64,000 nt of DNA from Tamarix chinensis (GCA_030549775.1 CM060177.1:68619138-68683137), one strand, 5' to 3'; counted from the first letter of the stretch, positions 35,451-48,549 are shown. A program made the numbers and translations. Notes: a model not told the origin generated them from the sequence alone.

Positions 35451-35959
35451 TCTTGGCCTGACTCAATAATCTTCCACTTTAAGTGATTAATGTATGAAGT
35501 ATATTATTCAAAAAAATTTAACCCTAGACATGTATGAATCACTCCTTTAACACATATCCTCCAAGTCCACTCCACATCTCACTATAGGGTTTTATCCTGA
35601 AACCCTAATTTAGGCCTCAATGGCCCATCTTACTCCACCTCACAAAACCCAAATCATTTTAACACTCCACACACCACAACTCAAAAATACCATCTTCATA
35701 ATTACACACTTTAATCACTAAGTACACATGATACCACAAAAACCCTAATTGTCCACACAAACCCTAGCTCGGTCTCCTACGCACCCTTATATTGCTCCAC
35801 GTACTATTTTTCACCCAAAGTCTTTAAACACCCAAACAACACTTACATTACCTTCCCCATGTCCCAAATCAACTTTCCACATGTAAACTTCATGTCCATG
35901 CAAATGTTACACATCCCATGCAACCATTCAAAATTTTCATGCAAACCCTAAGCTCCTAT

Positions 35960-36545
35960 GTGAAACCCTAGATTTAACCATACAAACCCTAGATCCATCC
36001 ATACAAAACCCTAAATTCTTTCATACAAAACCAAAGATTCCTTCATACAAAACCCTAAATTCAATCCACATAAAACCAATGATATATCCATACCAAACCC
36101 TATATTCAACCTGTATAAAACTAAGGTTCATCCATACCAAACCCTAAATTTAATCCATACAAAACCAAAGATTCATTCTTACCAAACCCTAAATTCAAAC
36201 CATATAAAACTAAAGATTCATCCCCATAACACCATAGTTTAGATTTTCCTATATGAAACCATGGATTAGATTCTCCCATATAACACCATGGATTAGATTC
36301 TCCCATATAAAACTATAAATAATATTCTCCCATAAATAAGATTCTCCCATATAAAACCATAGATTAGATTCTCCCAAACAAAACCTTAAATTAGATTCTC
36401 CCATATAAAACCATAAATAAGATTCTCCCATATAAAAAAAAATTAGATTCTCCCACACAAAACCTTAAATTAGATTCTCTCATGTAAAACCATAAATTAG
36501 ATTCTCCAATATAAAACCATAAAATATATTCTCTCACACGGAACC
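35960..36545 (+). repeat. Minisatellites of 25-29 bp in A2
   Basis: Up to about 36200 the unit resembles 'ccatacaaaaccctaaattcaat'. From about 36230 it becomes 'attctcccatataaaaccatagattag'. Minus-strand frames of the form MGESNLWFY repeated are translations of this array and are not proteins. Confidence 0.85.
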
Positions 36546-37018
36546 CTAAATTTTCCATTTTATTCTTCCACTCATAAATCATTAAAATACTTAGGTCAAC
36601 TCACATCCTTTGGTCAACTTATTCCCCCATTCTCCTTTTTCATCCTTTCTCCCACACAAATCACATTAACATCATCACATGCATGTCTAAAGGGTCACAA
36701 ACCATTCATCACATATACATAATACACATGCCATGCAAATACACAAAAACATACTTAAACTCTACATTATACCACATACAACATAATTAATAATGATAAA
36801 CATAAGAAACATAGCATGCGAATCACATAATGTATATAAACACACAAAAAGCCTTAGTAACACCTTTACCTAAAATGACATTGGTCTTGAAGCATGGTCC
36901 TACGCCTCTTTAGGGCTTTGACAAAATAATAACATAATAAAAATAACATTAACTAATTTCTATTTTTTACTAAAGATATAAGAAATAATATAAATGTTAT
37001 AAAAGTTCATAATATAGG

Positions 37019-37848
37019 ATTAAAGACTTTACCCTAATAATAATAATGATATAAAAGTAATAATAGCAAAGATACTAAAAATAATATCAATGAGAATATA
37101 AATAAGAATAATAATAATAGTAACAATAATAATAGAAAGGACATTATTCCAAAACAAAGTGAAATAAGGGCTTCTACCCTTTTATCAAAATAATACTAAT
37201 AATAACATTAGTAAAATAAATAACCAAATTTAGTAATAATAATAATGATGAAATAATAATAATAATGATAAAAACCATAATAATATTGAAAAATAATAAT
37301 AATCATATTGGTAATAATAGTAAGGATAATATTTAAAGATAAAATGAAGTAGGGTTTCTACCCCACATTGAATAATAATAAACTTATTAAATAATAATAA
37401 TAATAATAAATGCTAATGATAATAATAATAATAATAAGACTTGATATTTATAATACTACTACTATAATTCAAAATAGGCACAATAGGGTTTCAGCCCTAT
37501 ATAGAATATAATACCAACAACAACAACAACAACAATAACAACAATAATAATAATAATCACATTATACTACTAATAATAATAATAGCAAAACAAAGAGTAA
37601 AGTACATGTAACATTAATAATGAAATAATAATAATAATAATAATTTCGAATTAGTAATATTAATAATAATAATTATAATAATAACATATTAATATTAATA
37701 ATAATAATAATATAAATAATAAGAATAAAAATAATAAAATTGAAATAATAAAATTGAAATAAAAAATACAATAGGGCTTCAGCCCTTAACATAAATAATA
37801 ATAATAACATCAATAATAAAAATAAAAATAATACATATTAATAATATA

Positions 37849-37882
<34 letters not shown>

Positions 37883-38001
37883 GAAATAATAAGAATAATA
37901 ATAATAAAATCAAAATAAAAAATACAATAGGGCTTCGGCCCTTAACATAAATAATAATAAAAACATCAGTAATAATAATAATAATACAAATTAATAATAT
38001 A

Positions 38002-38050
<49 letters not shown>
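37019..38050 (+). repeat. AAT triplet arrays with GGGCTTCAGCCC-type hairpins (A2)
   Basis: AAT tracts (longest at 38002-38050) alternate with single-copy text and perfect or near-perfect small palindromes AGGGTTTCAGCCCT (37484-37497), AGGGCTTCAGCCCT (37773-37786) and AGGGCTTCGGCCCT (37929-37942). The last two lie in units repeated at 156 bp. Confidence 0.85.
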
Positions 38051-38129
38051 GTATTTTTATTTAAATAAATGAAATAAAATAAATTAAGGCTTAAAAAAAT
38101 AGGTCAAAGGATTGAGAGGGTCTAGGGTT

Positions 38130-39300
38130 CAACCTTAGGCTGGTGGTGACAGGAGGCACCGGCGGTGGTGCACGATGGTAGTGACAGCGGCCGGAAAAAG
38201 GGAAGAAATGGGTAAAAGTTGAGTGCTGGGAAAAATATAGGGAGAATGAAGGTGGAAGTTAGGGTGTTTAAGACTTCCTAAAGGGAGAGGAGTTGAATGA
38301 GGGTGGCGGCACAACAAAAGGTGGCGGCACAGCAAAAGGTGGCGGCGCACGGCGGTGGTGGTGGCTAAATGGAGGAGAAGAAGTGAAAGAGTGGAGGAGA
38401 TGGAGAAAGAGGAAAATAGAGGTAGGGGAAGGTAGAGGGTGGTCCGCAGAATAATTTGAGAGGCGAAAGGGGCAGTAGCAGCGGCGGAAGAGGTGGCTAA
38501 GGGCGGTTCGAAGGGCGATGGAGATAGAAAATAGGGTTGTTCGAGGAGATAACTTTGCATGGCTAAGGTGGTTCGTGTAGGAAGAATCGAGGGATATGGG
38601 TGGTTTGGTTAGCTATAGGGTGGTGCAGGGAAGGCTTAGATGGGCGGAGTTAGTGGCGTGGTTGGCCGACGGTAACAAAACTGGTGTCTAAAGGGGAGGC
38701 GGTGGTAAGGTTGGGAAATTATGCTCGATATAAAGCTCAAATCGGGGGTATTTTATGGTTTAGAAGAGAGGGTAGGGTTTTTGGGTTGGCAAGGGGGTAA
38801 GTAAGTAGGGTTAAGGTTTGCCGGCGGCGAAAAAACTGGCGAAAATCAACTTCGGGGTAGGGGTTGTGCGCAAAAAGGAAGGGATTTGGGTTAGGTAAAT
38901 GTGGTTATTGAAACATAGGGAAGAGAAAGGGATAAAAAAGGCCAGTCAAAAGGGTGAGATCGGTGGTGAAAAACTAGGGCGGTGGTGGCGTTGTTGCAAG
39001 TCAATGGCGTCGGGGAAGAAGAAAGAACAAGGAGGAAGAAAGGTGTGGGCCGGACCGGCAGGTTAGGACAAAAAGAAAAAACGAGCCGAACCGGGCGGAA
39101 GAAAAAAAAATCAAAATGCAACGTTTAGCTGCGCTGAAGGAGGAAGAAGAGAAGAAAAGTTGGGACGCGTGGGTTGGGCCACACCGAAGAAGGAAGAAGG
39201 GGAAAGGGAACTGGGCCGTGAGCTGGCCTAGATCAGGAGGGGAAAAAAAGAAAAAGAAAAGAAGATGAAAGAAAAAGGAAGAAAGAGAAAGAAAAAGGAA
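38130..39300 (-). other. GC-rich purine-skewed block with antisense frames (A2)
   Basis: The counterpart of 9262-10517 in A1. Minus frames at 38560-38135 (141 codons) and 39426-39001 (141 codons, running into the Cassandra LTR) are low-complexity Pro/Ser/Leu/Phe-rich. Partial similarity of the first to the A1 frame follows from common descent. No domain is recognised, and coding is not supported. Confidence 0.45.
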
Positions 39301-39315
39301 AATAAATGGATTAGG

Positions 39316-39700
39316 TGTAACACCCCGAGTGGACACGACCACGCGGGGGCTACCTTGCAGTGCTTTCGGATTGATCGGCTGGCCCCACAGATCAACACGA
39401 GTCCTTTCAGCGTGCTTTGTCCTCACTCACGTGCTTCCCGAGAAACTTTTAAAAAATTTCCGAAACTTCCCAGGAGGTCACCCATCCTAAAATTGCTTCA
39501 CGGCCAGCACACTTAATTGTGGAGTCCTTAGAATGGAATCACCAAAAGAATGGTATACCATGTTGATATAAGTAGCCAAATCAATTCTTATAACACTCCG
39601 CTCAATTTGGGGTATTACATTCACCCCCACTCAAAGAACACAACGTCCTCGTTGTGCCTCAACCAATGACTGTCTCAATACAGTTCATCCCGAGAATCAA
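39316..39700 (-). mobile_element. Truncated Cassandra TRIM: 3' LTR plus internal stub
   Basis: A 304-bp LTR (39316-39619) reads, on the minus strand, TGTAATACCCC to GGGGTGTTACA. It carries a 5S rRNA-like segment at about 39466-39545 (minus sense ending GGATGGGTGACCTCCTGGGAAG). Directly upstream on the minus strand is a polypurine tract GAGTGGGGGTGAA (39620-39632), followed by about 70 bp of internal sequence, then A2 tail sequence. The 5' LTR and primer site are missing. A1 lacks this insert at the homologous place, so it arrived in A2 after the two copies separated. The right junction is approximate. Confidence 0.88.
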
Positions 39701-42682
39701 TTCTTATAAATACCCTAAATGTCTTTTTAGGCTAATTTAGGATTTTTAAAAGATTTTCCATAAATTCTTTTTTAATTAGCAAAATACCCTAATTTTTTTA
39801 ATTAAAATATTTATAAAATTCATATTTATTTAGAACTATTTTCCACTTCTTATTTTAAATAAAATAATTTATTTAATTAATTTACAAAATAAAATTCTGA
39901 ATTAGTTAGAATACCCAAATTTCTCCTAATTAAAATACTTACAAATTTCTTCTTGATTATCCCTAATTAATTCCTTTTTATTTTAATAAAAATAATTTAT
40001 TTAATTAATTTTTTCTAATAAAATCTTATTTAACTATAATTTTTAAAATTAGAAATTTTCGGGGCATTTTAGTACATCTAGTCATATTGGTGCCCAAAAA
40101 CAACATAATACCCTTAGCTCAAACCTAGGGAAACAACATTACACCTGGTCATAATGGCACTTGAAAGTAACAAAATATCCTCCTAACCTTGGTTACCTAG
40201 TATTGAAATATTAATACCCTTTATGGGGTATGTAGGTCACCTCTAGAGTAGAGTAAGGCCTTAAAAGCTAGGGCACAACAACACACCAGTGAACTAAAAA
40301 TGAGGGCTAGCACCTCACCGCTAAGGTAGTGACCCTTAGGGAGAAACCATTCCCAACTCGAGGTCTTTCACTAAGTGTTAATATCTTATGATGTGATAAC
40401 ATAAGTCACATAATTCATAATAATTCACCTTTCCCATACATTAGTTTTATTTTGAATTATTTAGGTAAACCCTAAGGTTATAAGTTTATGTCAAGCCAAG
40501 TGAAAGCTAAGGTTAACCTATCAAAAGACTAAGGCCATCCTAACATTAATTTATTTATAAATGATACATTAGGTCAAAATTACCAAAATACTTTTGAAAC
40601 CCTAATTTTCACATTTTATTTATTTTTTGTATCAAACATTATCATCATGACATATTTGTGATGAGTAGGCAACAAGGCAATATTTCAAATTATTTTAGCA
40701 TGTAGGTAATATTTTCATTTCTATGATTAACTATATTTTTTACTTTTCATGCATTTAATGGGTTAAACCCACTAAAACCTTAATCATGTAACTATCACAT
40801 ACCACATATTTCATACAGCATACACATCTACATTTAAAGTATCAGACATCATTTGAATAGGCATATTGATATCGTATTACAAGTAGAAGTATATCTTTAA
40901 CCTTAGGCCATACAAAATAAAATTTATCATAAGCTAACCCTAATCATATGCATACATGGCCATGTAAACTATGCTCAGGCTACTTCCATGCATGAGCATT
41001 CATGAGGCATATACCATGGGATTTAGATCATCATATAATATTAATGGAGACTATAACAAAATTTGAGACATGCAGACGTACAACATTTGACATATTTCAT
41101 GCATACAACATAGTTATCAATAATCATAAACATCATCCCTTTAACATATTATCATTGTATCATACATGATAAAATACTCAAAAAAGTAAACCCTAGCATG
41201 ATTATAGGTCTAAAGTTCCTATCATGCTTACACATAATTTCTACCATCCTATGAGTGATTGGATTTATCTAAATCCATGCTTATACAAAAATAGGTCATC
41301 TCTAAATTTCTCAAGGATTACCTAGAAATTTAACATCCAAACACACACATATATCAGCATATAACACTATAAAACAATAATCACAATTTACTAAAATAGT
41401 TAAGGCCACTAACCAGTTGATTGAGTAGGATGAAAGAAACTAGAAATGAGAAAAAAAAAGAAGGAAGATTAGGGGATAATGGTGTAGCAAGGAGGAAGGC
41501 TTCAATAAACTTGGCCAAAGGTGGAGGTGATATGCTTCAATGGTTATGGACAGATAGAAGGGGAAGGGAATGACAATAAAGGTGAAGCAATAAGAAGAAG
41601 GAAAGGTGCAACACAAAGTCAAAGAATAGGAGGGCTATAGTGATAATTGGTATAGGGGTATGGTGGAGCTTCAGCTAAAATGGCTAAAGGTGGGATGTTA
41701 GCTGCGGGGGTTAATTTTGAAGGACAAAAGTGGCTACGGCAGCAATGGCTGGTGGTGATGGAGGCTTTCAAGGGTTTTACTAAAAGGAGAAGAGTGAGGG
41801 AGTGCATAAATTGAGAATTCCAAACAATATTTGCAATAAAGATTCAAAGTGTAGGTTTTCAAAGTTCCAAGCTAAAATTTTTTCCTTAAGCTCACTTTGT
41901 GAAATCATAGGGTTCTAAGGAACATGCCACACACATTTCAAACAAAATAAAGGTATGATGCCATAAATGGAAAAGAATCAAAGCTTAGCATATCTAATGA
42001 GGTTGTATATGTAGAAAATTTGCTCTGGAATCTTATAGAAGAGAGAGGCAATAAGAAAGAGGAAGAAGACAAATGAGCTAAAGGCATGAAAGTGACTCCT
42101 TATGCATACCTCTCTTGTGAATCTGTTGAAAATAATAAAATAGGCTAATTAGGTTTGGAAATTTCAAAAAAAAGAAGAAGAAAAAAAAACCATTCAGAAT
42201 GTAGCTATAACGTTGGTAAAAATTTGGGGAAAGATTATCAGAAAAAATCAAGTTCAAAGAATAGCTAGGGTAATAGAACTAATCGACTAGTGCCCAAACA
42301 AGTTGATCTATTCAATGAGTTTCAAAAATAAAATTTTGATGAACAAACAAGTGTATCGGCACCTTAGAATAGTCAACTAGTTTCTTGATGAAATAAAATA
42401 TTTTTCCTAATCCAACAAAGAATATCCAAGAACCATGTCATTCTTAAACACACTTCTACAATAATATCAAGCACACTTAGATCACCATTAAACACATGGA
42501 TTATCACACATTAGGGTCTGTATCAAGTGAGCTATTACATTAAATTTATATATAATACATCATAATAATGCACATATTAATAATATTTTTAGTATAACCA
42601 CTATAAAATATTTACTATAACTAATTACACCTAATTATCGGTTTATAATTAAGGTTTTCTAGAAATGTGGTATTACAGAAAA

Positions 42683-44686
42683 TGTGAGAAATTTGTATCA
42701 TGAATATCAATGCTCTAAAATGGGTACAAGGCCCCATATATAGTGGTTGCGGAAAAAAACTTCTCTTAATCTGTGTAGAAGACTGACTTAGTTTAGAATT
42801 AGTATAGCTACTAGACTAGGATTGGTCTAAAGGAGAGATGATGGAAGTTTTTGTGTTGACTTTTGTCCCTTAGGCCAATATTCTAAACTCCCATTAATAT
42901 TAATTTGGGAAAGACGTATATTAAATGCACTTGATAGTTAACTTCATTCAAAAGGCAAATAAAAATAGAAATAAATGTAAAATATTTTTTATTCATTTTC
43001 ATCTCTAAAAAATTAAAATATGATGATCCCAAAAATTTCATAATTTTTTTATGAGATAAAAAATGAAGCTTAAAATATTAATAACCATTAAATAAGATTT
43101 AGCAAGTAATTTTTAATCATGATCTCTAATTATTATTTAAAAAATATTCAATAGGTTAAAAGAAAATTAAGAAATCCAAATATGGAGATATTATAACGAT
43201 TAAGAGGAATTAGGATCATTACAATTTGCTCAAATATCTTTTAGGCATTAAAGCCACAAGAAAGTTTAGGCAAATGAGAATGAAACATTTCAAAAATTTG
43301 GCTAGGGTTTCTACATCATTAAATGATGTAATGATGCATATAAAAACAATAAAATTATTTTAAAATAATAAATAACCTAACATAATTAGTATTTTTAGTT
43401 CATTTATTGATGGGTTAGCCTTATAGATTGATGTGGTCTATGTTTTTGAAAATGTTCCTAATGATGCATAATTAGACAACCAATAGGTGCCATTAGTAGA
43501 CTGATATCAAGCTAAACCTAATATTTTTTATATTTTAATTTGAAGTTCTTTCCAAATGATTTGAGGACTTAATTTTAATGATAAAAATAGTTTATATTGT
43601 TTTTTTACAAATTTATTGAACCATCTAAACATGATTCACTGAATTAAAATTTGATTTGAGGGGTGAGATGTTTAAAAGTTGATTGATAAGCTCATACCTC
43701 ATCCCTTTTTTGACCTTATTTGTGAAAAACATGGAAAAGATAATTTAGTCATCAAAAGTACTAGATGTGATTTTGATCTTGTCTTCCATGCTTTTTGTCC
43801 CTTTTACCTTCTATTATTTTGGATTTCCTATGGTGCAGAACCCTAAAACTCAATAAAAAAGAACCATTTCAACTCTTAAGTGAGTCAACTCTATTATCCC
43901 CTCTCAAACCATCTGATAATAGCCAAAATATGAGATAGTGTTCAAGTTTCAAGTTATATAAACCATTCCTCCTTTATTTCTCACCAGATTATTGCTACAT
44001 TAGCAACTATAGCCTCTCCTTTTAATTGTTTTCCATTAACCATTGAAATTCCTTAATTTTACTCTTTTCTATCTTCACTACTTTCTACTCTATTTTTCTT
44101 CATTTTCATTCTTTTATTCCTCTTCTAATACTTCATCTATATCTTTGTTCTTTTTCTCTTGAGCAAGGGAGAGTTGGATTTAGGAAAAGATTGAGGGCAT
44201 AAATCCTTCGACTATTTTTTTTAAATATGTGGTGGTTTTGCATTCTAATTTCCCTTCTAACATCTTATTTTTGTTTAAGTTTTTGAGGTTTTAAGATTTG
44301 TTTTTGAGTTTTATTACCTTATTTACTATTTAAGATATTTAGGTTTTTAAAATTTTAATCTATGGTTTTCTCCATTTTTCTTGTAGTGATGCTAGACTTG
44401 TTTAATTATATTCTTACTTCATTATGTGTAGTGAATAAGTATGTACTAGTGTATATGGTGCATGATTATGAGTTATGTGTAGGCATATTTGATTATTGTT
44501 CAGTGGATGTGGCATGAAATGATTAAGTTTATATAAGCATGAATTAGGTAGCATGTTATAGGAGTGCTCAAGTTTTAATCATGAGTTTTGATGTATGCGC
44601 CTAATCCTTTTTTATTAATGAATTTTCAAGTATAAATAGTTGATAATCATGTTAGAAATTTTGATTTGGAGTTTTATGGGTTATCA
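42683..44686. other. Unassigned AT-rich sequence
   Basis: No frame over 60 codons, no terminal repeats and no domain recognised. It may be part of an older element into which B2 inserted. Confidence 0.4.
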
Positions 44687-45412
44687 TAGACACCTCAAAT
44701 TAAACCCTAAATACACACATAAATAGTAAGTAATGAATTGGGGTCGATCCCACGAAGTTTGAAATCTAATTTGAGTATTTCTATTATTATATAAATTTTT
44801 CTAGTTATCAAATAGGAAAACTAATAATTAATAATGGAATGAATAAAAATAAATAATTAACATAATAACTAAATAACATTTATAGAATAACAGGAATTAG
44901 AGGACATATTTAGTATAAGGATATCAACCGATCATCGAATAAAATGGCTATGTATTATTTCTAATGTTAAACTATAAAAGCTTGCATGTATCCTCCTTCT
45001 AGAATCCCCTTATACAAATGATCCAAGGTCTACTTATGATTTATTATCTAACTAATTAATAACCTAGGGTAAGGTCTACAGATTTAATTAAAGGAAGCAT
45101 TAACAAAAAGGTAGCAAATAACTAGAACTATAATTATAGTTTGCTTAAATTATGTAATTCTAAAGATTAATAAACATAGATTAAATTAATAACCTATTTT
45201 CTATTTACAGAGTTATATGTCAATAATTATAGAATAAATATAAAATCCTAACATCCGACTAGCACTCAAATTAACCATGTGACCAATCTAGATAATAATG
45301 TCCTAATCTTAGATCGGTATTCATTAAACTCAGTTTATTAGTATAACAACAAATATACACAATAATGAAGTCCAATTCACTTCTCACAATTAATTATACC
45401 ATAATCTTCAAT
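44687..45412 (+). mobile_element. Possible left half of an older solo LTR, cut by A3
   Basis: The text 'tagacacc' followed about 60 bp later by 'ggggtcgatcccacgaag' parallels the start of the solo LTR at 49777 (TGACACG, then 'aaggtcgatcccacaagg'). Sequence after A3 (about 52303-53040) could be its other half. Similarity is limited and the ends are uncertain. Confidence 0.35.
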
Positions 45413-45506
45413 CATCCTGTAACACCCCCAAATTTCACTCCTGAAAAAAACTTTTTTGAAAGATTAAAGCGGAAGCTAGGAGCGAATTTGGGAAATGTTA
45501 CCGCCA

Positions 45507-45550
45507 CATCTAACACAAGATAATGTCAACCATCTATCTCATGTTAGATG
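45507..45550 (+). other. A3 second stem-loop
   Basis: CATCTAACA (45507-45515) pairs perfectly with TGTTAGATG (45542-45550), extended by AGA/TCT after a 2-nt internal bulge. The position and size match the A2 hairpin although the arm sequence is different. Confidence 0.8.
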
Positions 45551-46220
45551 CAAGGCTAAAACTTGTTAAACAATTAAATCTAAATTTCAAATTCCATCAA
45601 ACAATTAAATCCGAATAGTAAACACTTATCAGAATACCAGAAATTTAAAGTCAATTACAAAACCCTTAGAAATCTGAGAACAATACTTGCAACTTCCAAA
45701 GGTGAATACAATTAAACAAAATAAATCCTGAAGGATAATTATCCGGATCGCCTACTCACTCAGGTCAAGCCTTCCACCCCAAAACAGTATCCGATCTTAA
45801 CCTGCACAAGAGGTCTGCTCCCCACCATCGGTGGATCATCACAGGACCCATTCAACCAGTGTAGTATCAGTACGGGTCCAATACTGAGTAAGTCTCGCTA
45901 CCCTACCTTATAGGAGGGATATCATCAAGTGCATATTAAATTGTAGTACAATACGTTAATACAATAACATACATACTCACCACCCACAGCATGAATCTTG
46001 CCATACATTCATAGTAACATTTAAAACATATGCAACATCCCAGTTAACATATACACGTGGTATAACCGAAATAATACGTGACTCATTATGCACATAAATA
46101 ACATCTGGTAATACATATAGTAAAAGCTAGCCATGGTCCAATTAGACTTATTCTTTATCCTCATTAATAGTATATTCATTCCACACGTATTCTTTAATAA
46201 TCCGTGTAAGCGCGGGGACC

Positions 46221-46900
46221 CCACTATTATAGCCGGTGGACCGGAAATCAACACTCAGGGCAGAACGCCTCTGACCACTATTATAGCCGGTGGACCGGAA
46301 TCAACACCCAGGGTAGAACGCCTCTGGCCACTATTCTAACCGGTGGACCGGACTGGCCCCGAACTTACATGGTGTTTCGCTGTAAGTACTTAGTATTTTT
46401 CCTGTAGATTACTTCATTCAGATTCATTCAACATATTCTTTATTAGCCCATGTGAGCACGGGAGCCCCACTATTATAGCCGGTGGACCGGAAATAAACAC
46501 ACAGGACAGAACGCCTCTGACCACTATTATAGCCGGTGGACCGGAAATAAACACCCAGGGCAGAACGCCTCTGGCCACTATTCTAACCGGTGGACCGGAC
46601 TGGCCCCGACTCACATGGTGTTCCACTGTAAGTGTTTAGTATTTTCCCTGTGGATTAACTTATTCGTTTGGGTCTGTCGAGCCGAGATCCCCCACTATTA
46701 TAACCGGTGGACCGGGTGTAAACACACAGGGCAGAACGCCTCTGACCACTATTATAGCCGGTGGACCGGAACGAAACGCACAGGGCAGAACGCCTCTGAC
46801 CACTATTATAGCCGGTGGACCGGAACGAAACGCACAGGGCAAAACGCCTCTGACCACTATTCTAACCGGTGGATCGGACTGGGCTCGGCTCAACATCTTT
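46221..46900 (+). repeat. 54-bp palindromic minisatellite of A3 (3+3+4 units)
   Basis: Units begin at 46221, 46275, 46328; 46467, 46521, 46575; and 46692, 46746, 46800, 46854, so the period is 54 bp within each group. Each has CCACTATT, then CCGGTGGACCGG, a palindrome of CCGGT and ACCGG around GG, then a 'cacccagggcagaacgcctctg' linker. Every group opens after a 'gcgcggggacc'-like phrase (third group variant) and ends in a unit with 'attctaaccgg' and 'gactggccccga'. Confidence 0.92.
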
Positions 46901-47454
46901 CGCTTTACGTGATTAATGTCTTATTCGTGTCTTATTAGTTCACATCGCACCCTTGACATGCATAAATCATTCACTTCATACTTTACACATCACAAATAAT
47001 AAAATTCCACATTCATAACTACACTTAATCAATAATACACATGATAACACCAAACAACTCTAAGCAGCCATAACGAACCCTAATTGACCACACCAAACCG
47101 TGCCATAACCCTATTTTACCATAACAACCATACTTAGCCATCTCAAACCTTAATTACCCTCAGCAATTCGCAATTAGCTACTCCAACCCTACTTAATCAT
47201 AACGATCCAGAGTTAATCACTCCAAACCCTAATTCTGTCTCCTCCAAACCCTTATAATACTCCACGTACTATTTCCCGTCCAAAACAGTTAAACACCCAA
47301 GTAATACTTGCATTACCTTCCTTACACCTCAAATCAGCCTTTCATAGGTAAATTTTGCTCTCACGCAGACGTTACGCATCCCATGCAACCTCTCGAACTT
47401 TTCACACAAACCCTAAATCCCATACAATCATTAATTTCCATGCAAAACTCTAAC

Positions 47455-47625
47455 TCCACCATACAAACCCTAATACCACCATACAAGCATTAATACCACC
47501 ATTCAACCCATAACACCACCATGCAAACCCTAATACCACCATAAGCCATTAATACCGCCAAGTAATCTTTAATACCACCATACAAACCCTAATACCACCA
47601 TGCAATCCCTAATTTCCCCCATGCA
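47455..47625 (+). repeat. 20-bp minisatellite of A3
   Basis: Units of the type AACCCTAATACCACCATRCA and CATTAATACCACCA, the same repeat as in A1 and A5, with fewer copies. Confidence 0.8.
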
Positions 47626-48549
47626 ACCTTAATTTATTCCCACTCTTTTGTTTATTTAATTCCACCTTCTCCTCATCGTCTCACAAATGGTGAACTCCTT
47701 AGGTCATCCATACCTATGTTAGTCGACGTACTTCCCTTTGGTTATTTTAACCGCTTATTTTTCTTTTTCAAATCCCCACTTCACCACACTTCCTCACATA
47801 ACCCAGCATGCATGTCGTAGGGTCACATTACCTCACATCACATCATTCTTGTTCCACAACATATCAGTATACAAAGACGAGAACCCGGGGACGTACCTCG
47901 GTTCCATGCTGCGCTACACAAATACACAGATAACATACAGGATTATAGCATACAACCGCACAAAGCATACAAGACAGGTAAAACATGCAATGCACACAAG
48001 TGGCCTTAGTTACGTCCTTACGAAATACCCATAAGTAGAGGTAAGTAGAGAACTTACCTGGATCCGAAGCTAGCTAAGCGAAATGAGAGGGAGAGGGATC
48101 CCTAGTTCGTGGGTCCACGAGAAAGCTTTCCTAGACCCGATAGAAATCAAAACTAAATTAGAAACTATCCTATCAATCAATAATTTACATACTCTAATTA
48201 AATACACACAAACGACACAAATGATTTCTCTTAGAAAACGTGTCCAAAACTTAGAACTTAAAAGCATAGCTTTATTAAGATTTAAGGTTAAAACTAAATC
48301 AAAACGGATTAATATAAATTTCACTCGGGACATTTCAACTTAATTTGGAAAGCCCAAGAAGGAATAATCGACCATAAGTTAATTTATCGAAAATAACTTA
48401 TTTATTAGGTTTTACAACTAAATAGGTAATCTAACCATTTACATAGAACTAAATCCAACCCGATTAGGTTAAAACAGAATTTACATGGTTTAGAACCCAA
48501 GGATAGAATTCGATTAGATAAAATACACATAGCGAAAATCAATTTTATA

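Larger units (their letters stand above)
34353..40071 (+). mobile_element. Family A element A2, best preserved plus-strand copy
   Basis: Starts TGTAACACCCC (34353) and ends GGGGCATTTTA (40071), with a perfect duplication GTACA (34348-34352 and 40072-40076). The final A replaces the CA seen in A1 and A3. Internal order: head palindrome, second stem-loop, conserved block near 34800-34920 ('cccacctgcag', 'tactactcatgggaatgagc', 'gatcagtacgctac'), palindromic minisatellite triads, CCCTAA-bearing minisatellites, AAT arrays, purine-rich block, a truncated Cassandra, and an AT tail. No reverse transcriptase or other domain, and the head occurs only once, so there is no second LTR inside. Confidence 0.85.
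33489..42677 (+). mobile_element. B-type LTR-like element B2, split by A2
   Basis: It starts TGCAACACCCCC (33489) and ends GTGGTATTACA (42677), with GAAAG (33484-33488) and GAAAA (42678-42682) outside, a four-of-five match. The head runs to 34347 and the tail resumes at 40077, after A2 and its duplication, leaving about 3.5 kb. No coding region is seen. A plus-strand purine-rich patch near 41440-41800 gives short antisense frames of low complexity, as in family A. The tail matches those of B0 and B1. Confidence 0.6.

Noticed and set aside
36121..36582. Minus-strand frames with repeated MGESNLWFYMGES-like peptides
   Set aside because: They are translations of the 25-29-bp minisatellite 'attctcccatataaaacc'; the repeat explains the frame completely.
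39466..39545. A functional 5S rRNA gene
   Set aside because: The segment lacks a proper 5' portion, is mutated and lies inside a Cassandra LTR; there is no tandem 5S array.
34353..40071. Family A as a DNA transposon, because the ends are extended inverted repeats
   Set aside because: 5-bp duplications and TG...CA ends in A1 and A3 fit LTR elements better. Ends related to TGTAAYACCCC are also inverted in Cassandra LTRs, so the inversion is not diagnostic.
46615..46938. 107-codon frame with repeated HYYSRWTGTKRTGQNASD
   Set aside because: Translation of the 54-bp minisatellite; 54 is a multiple of three, so the frame stays open through the array.
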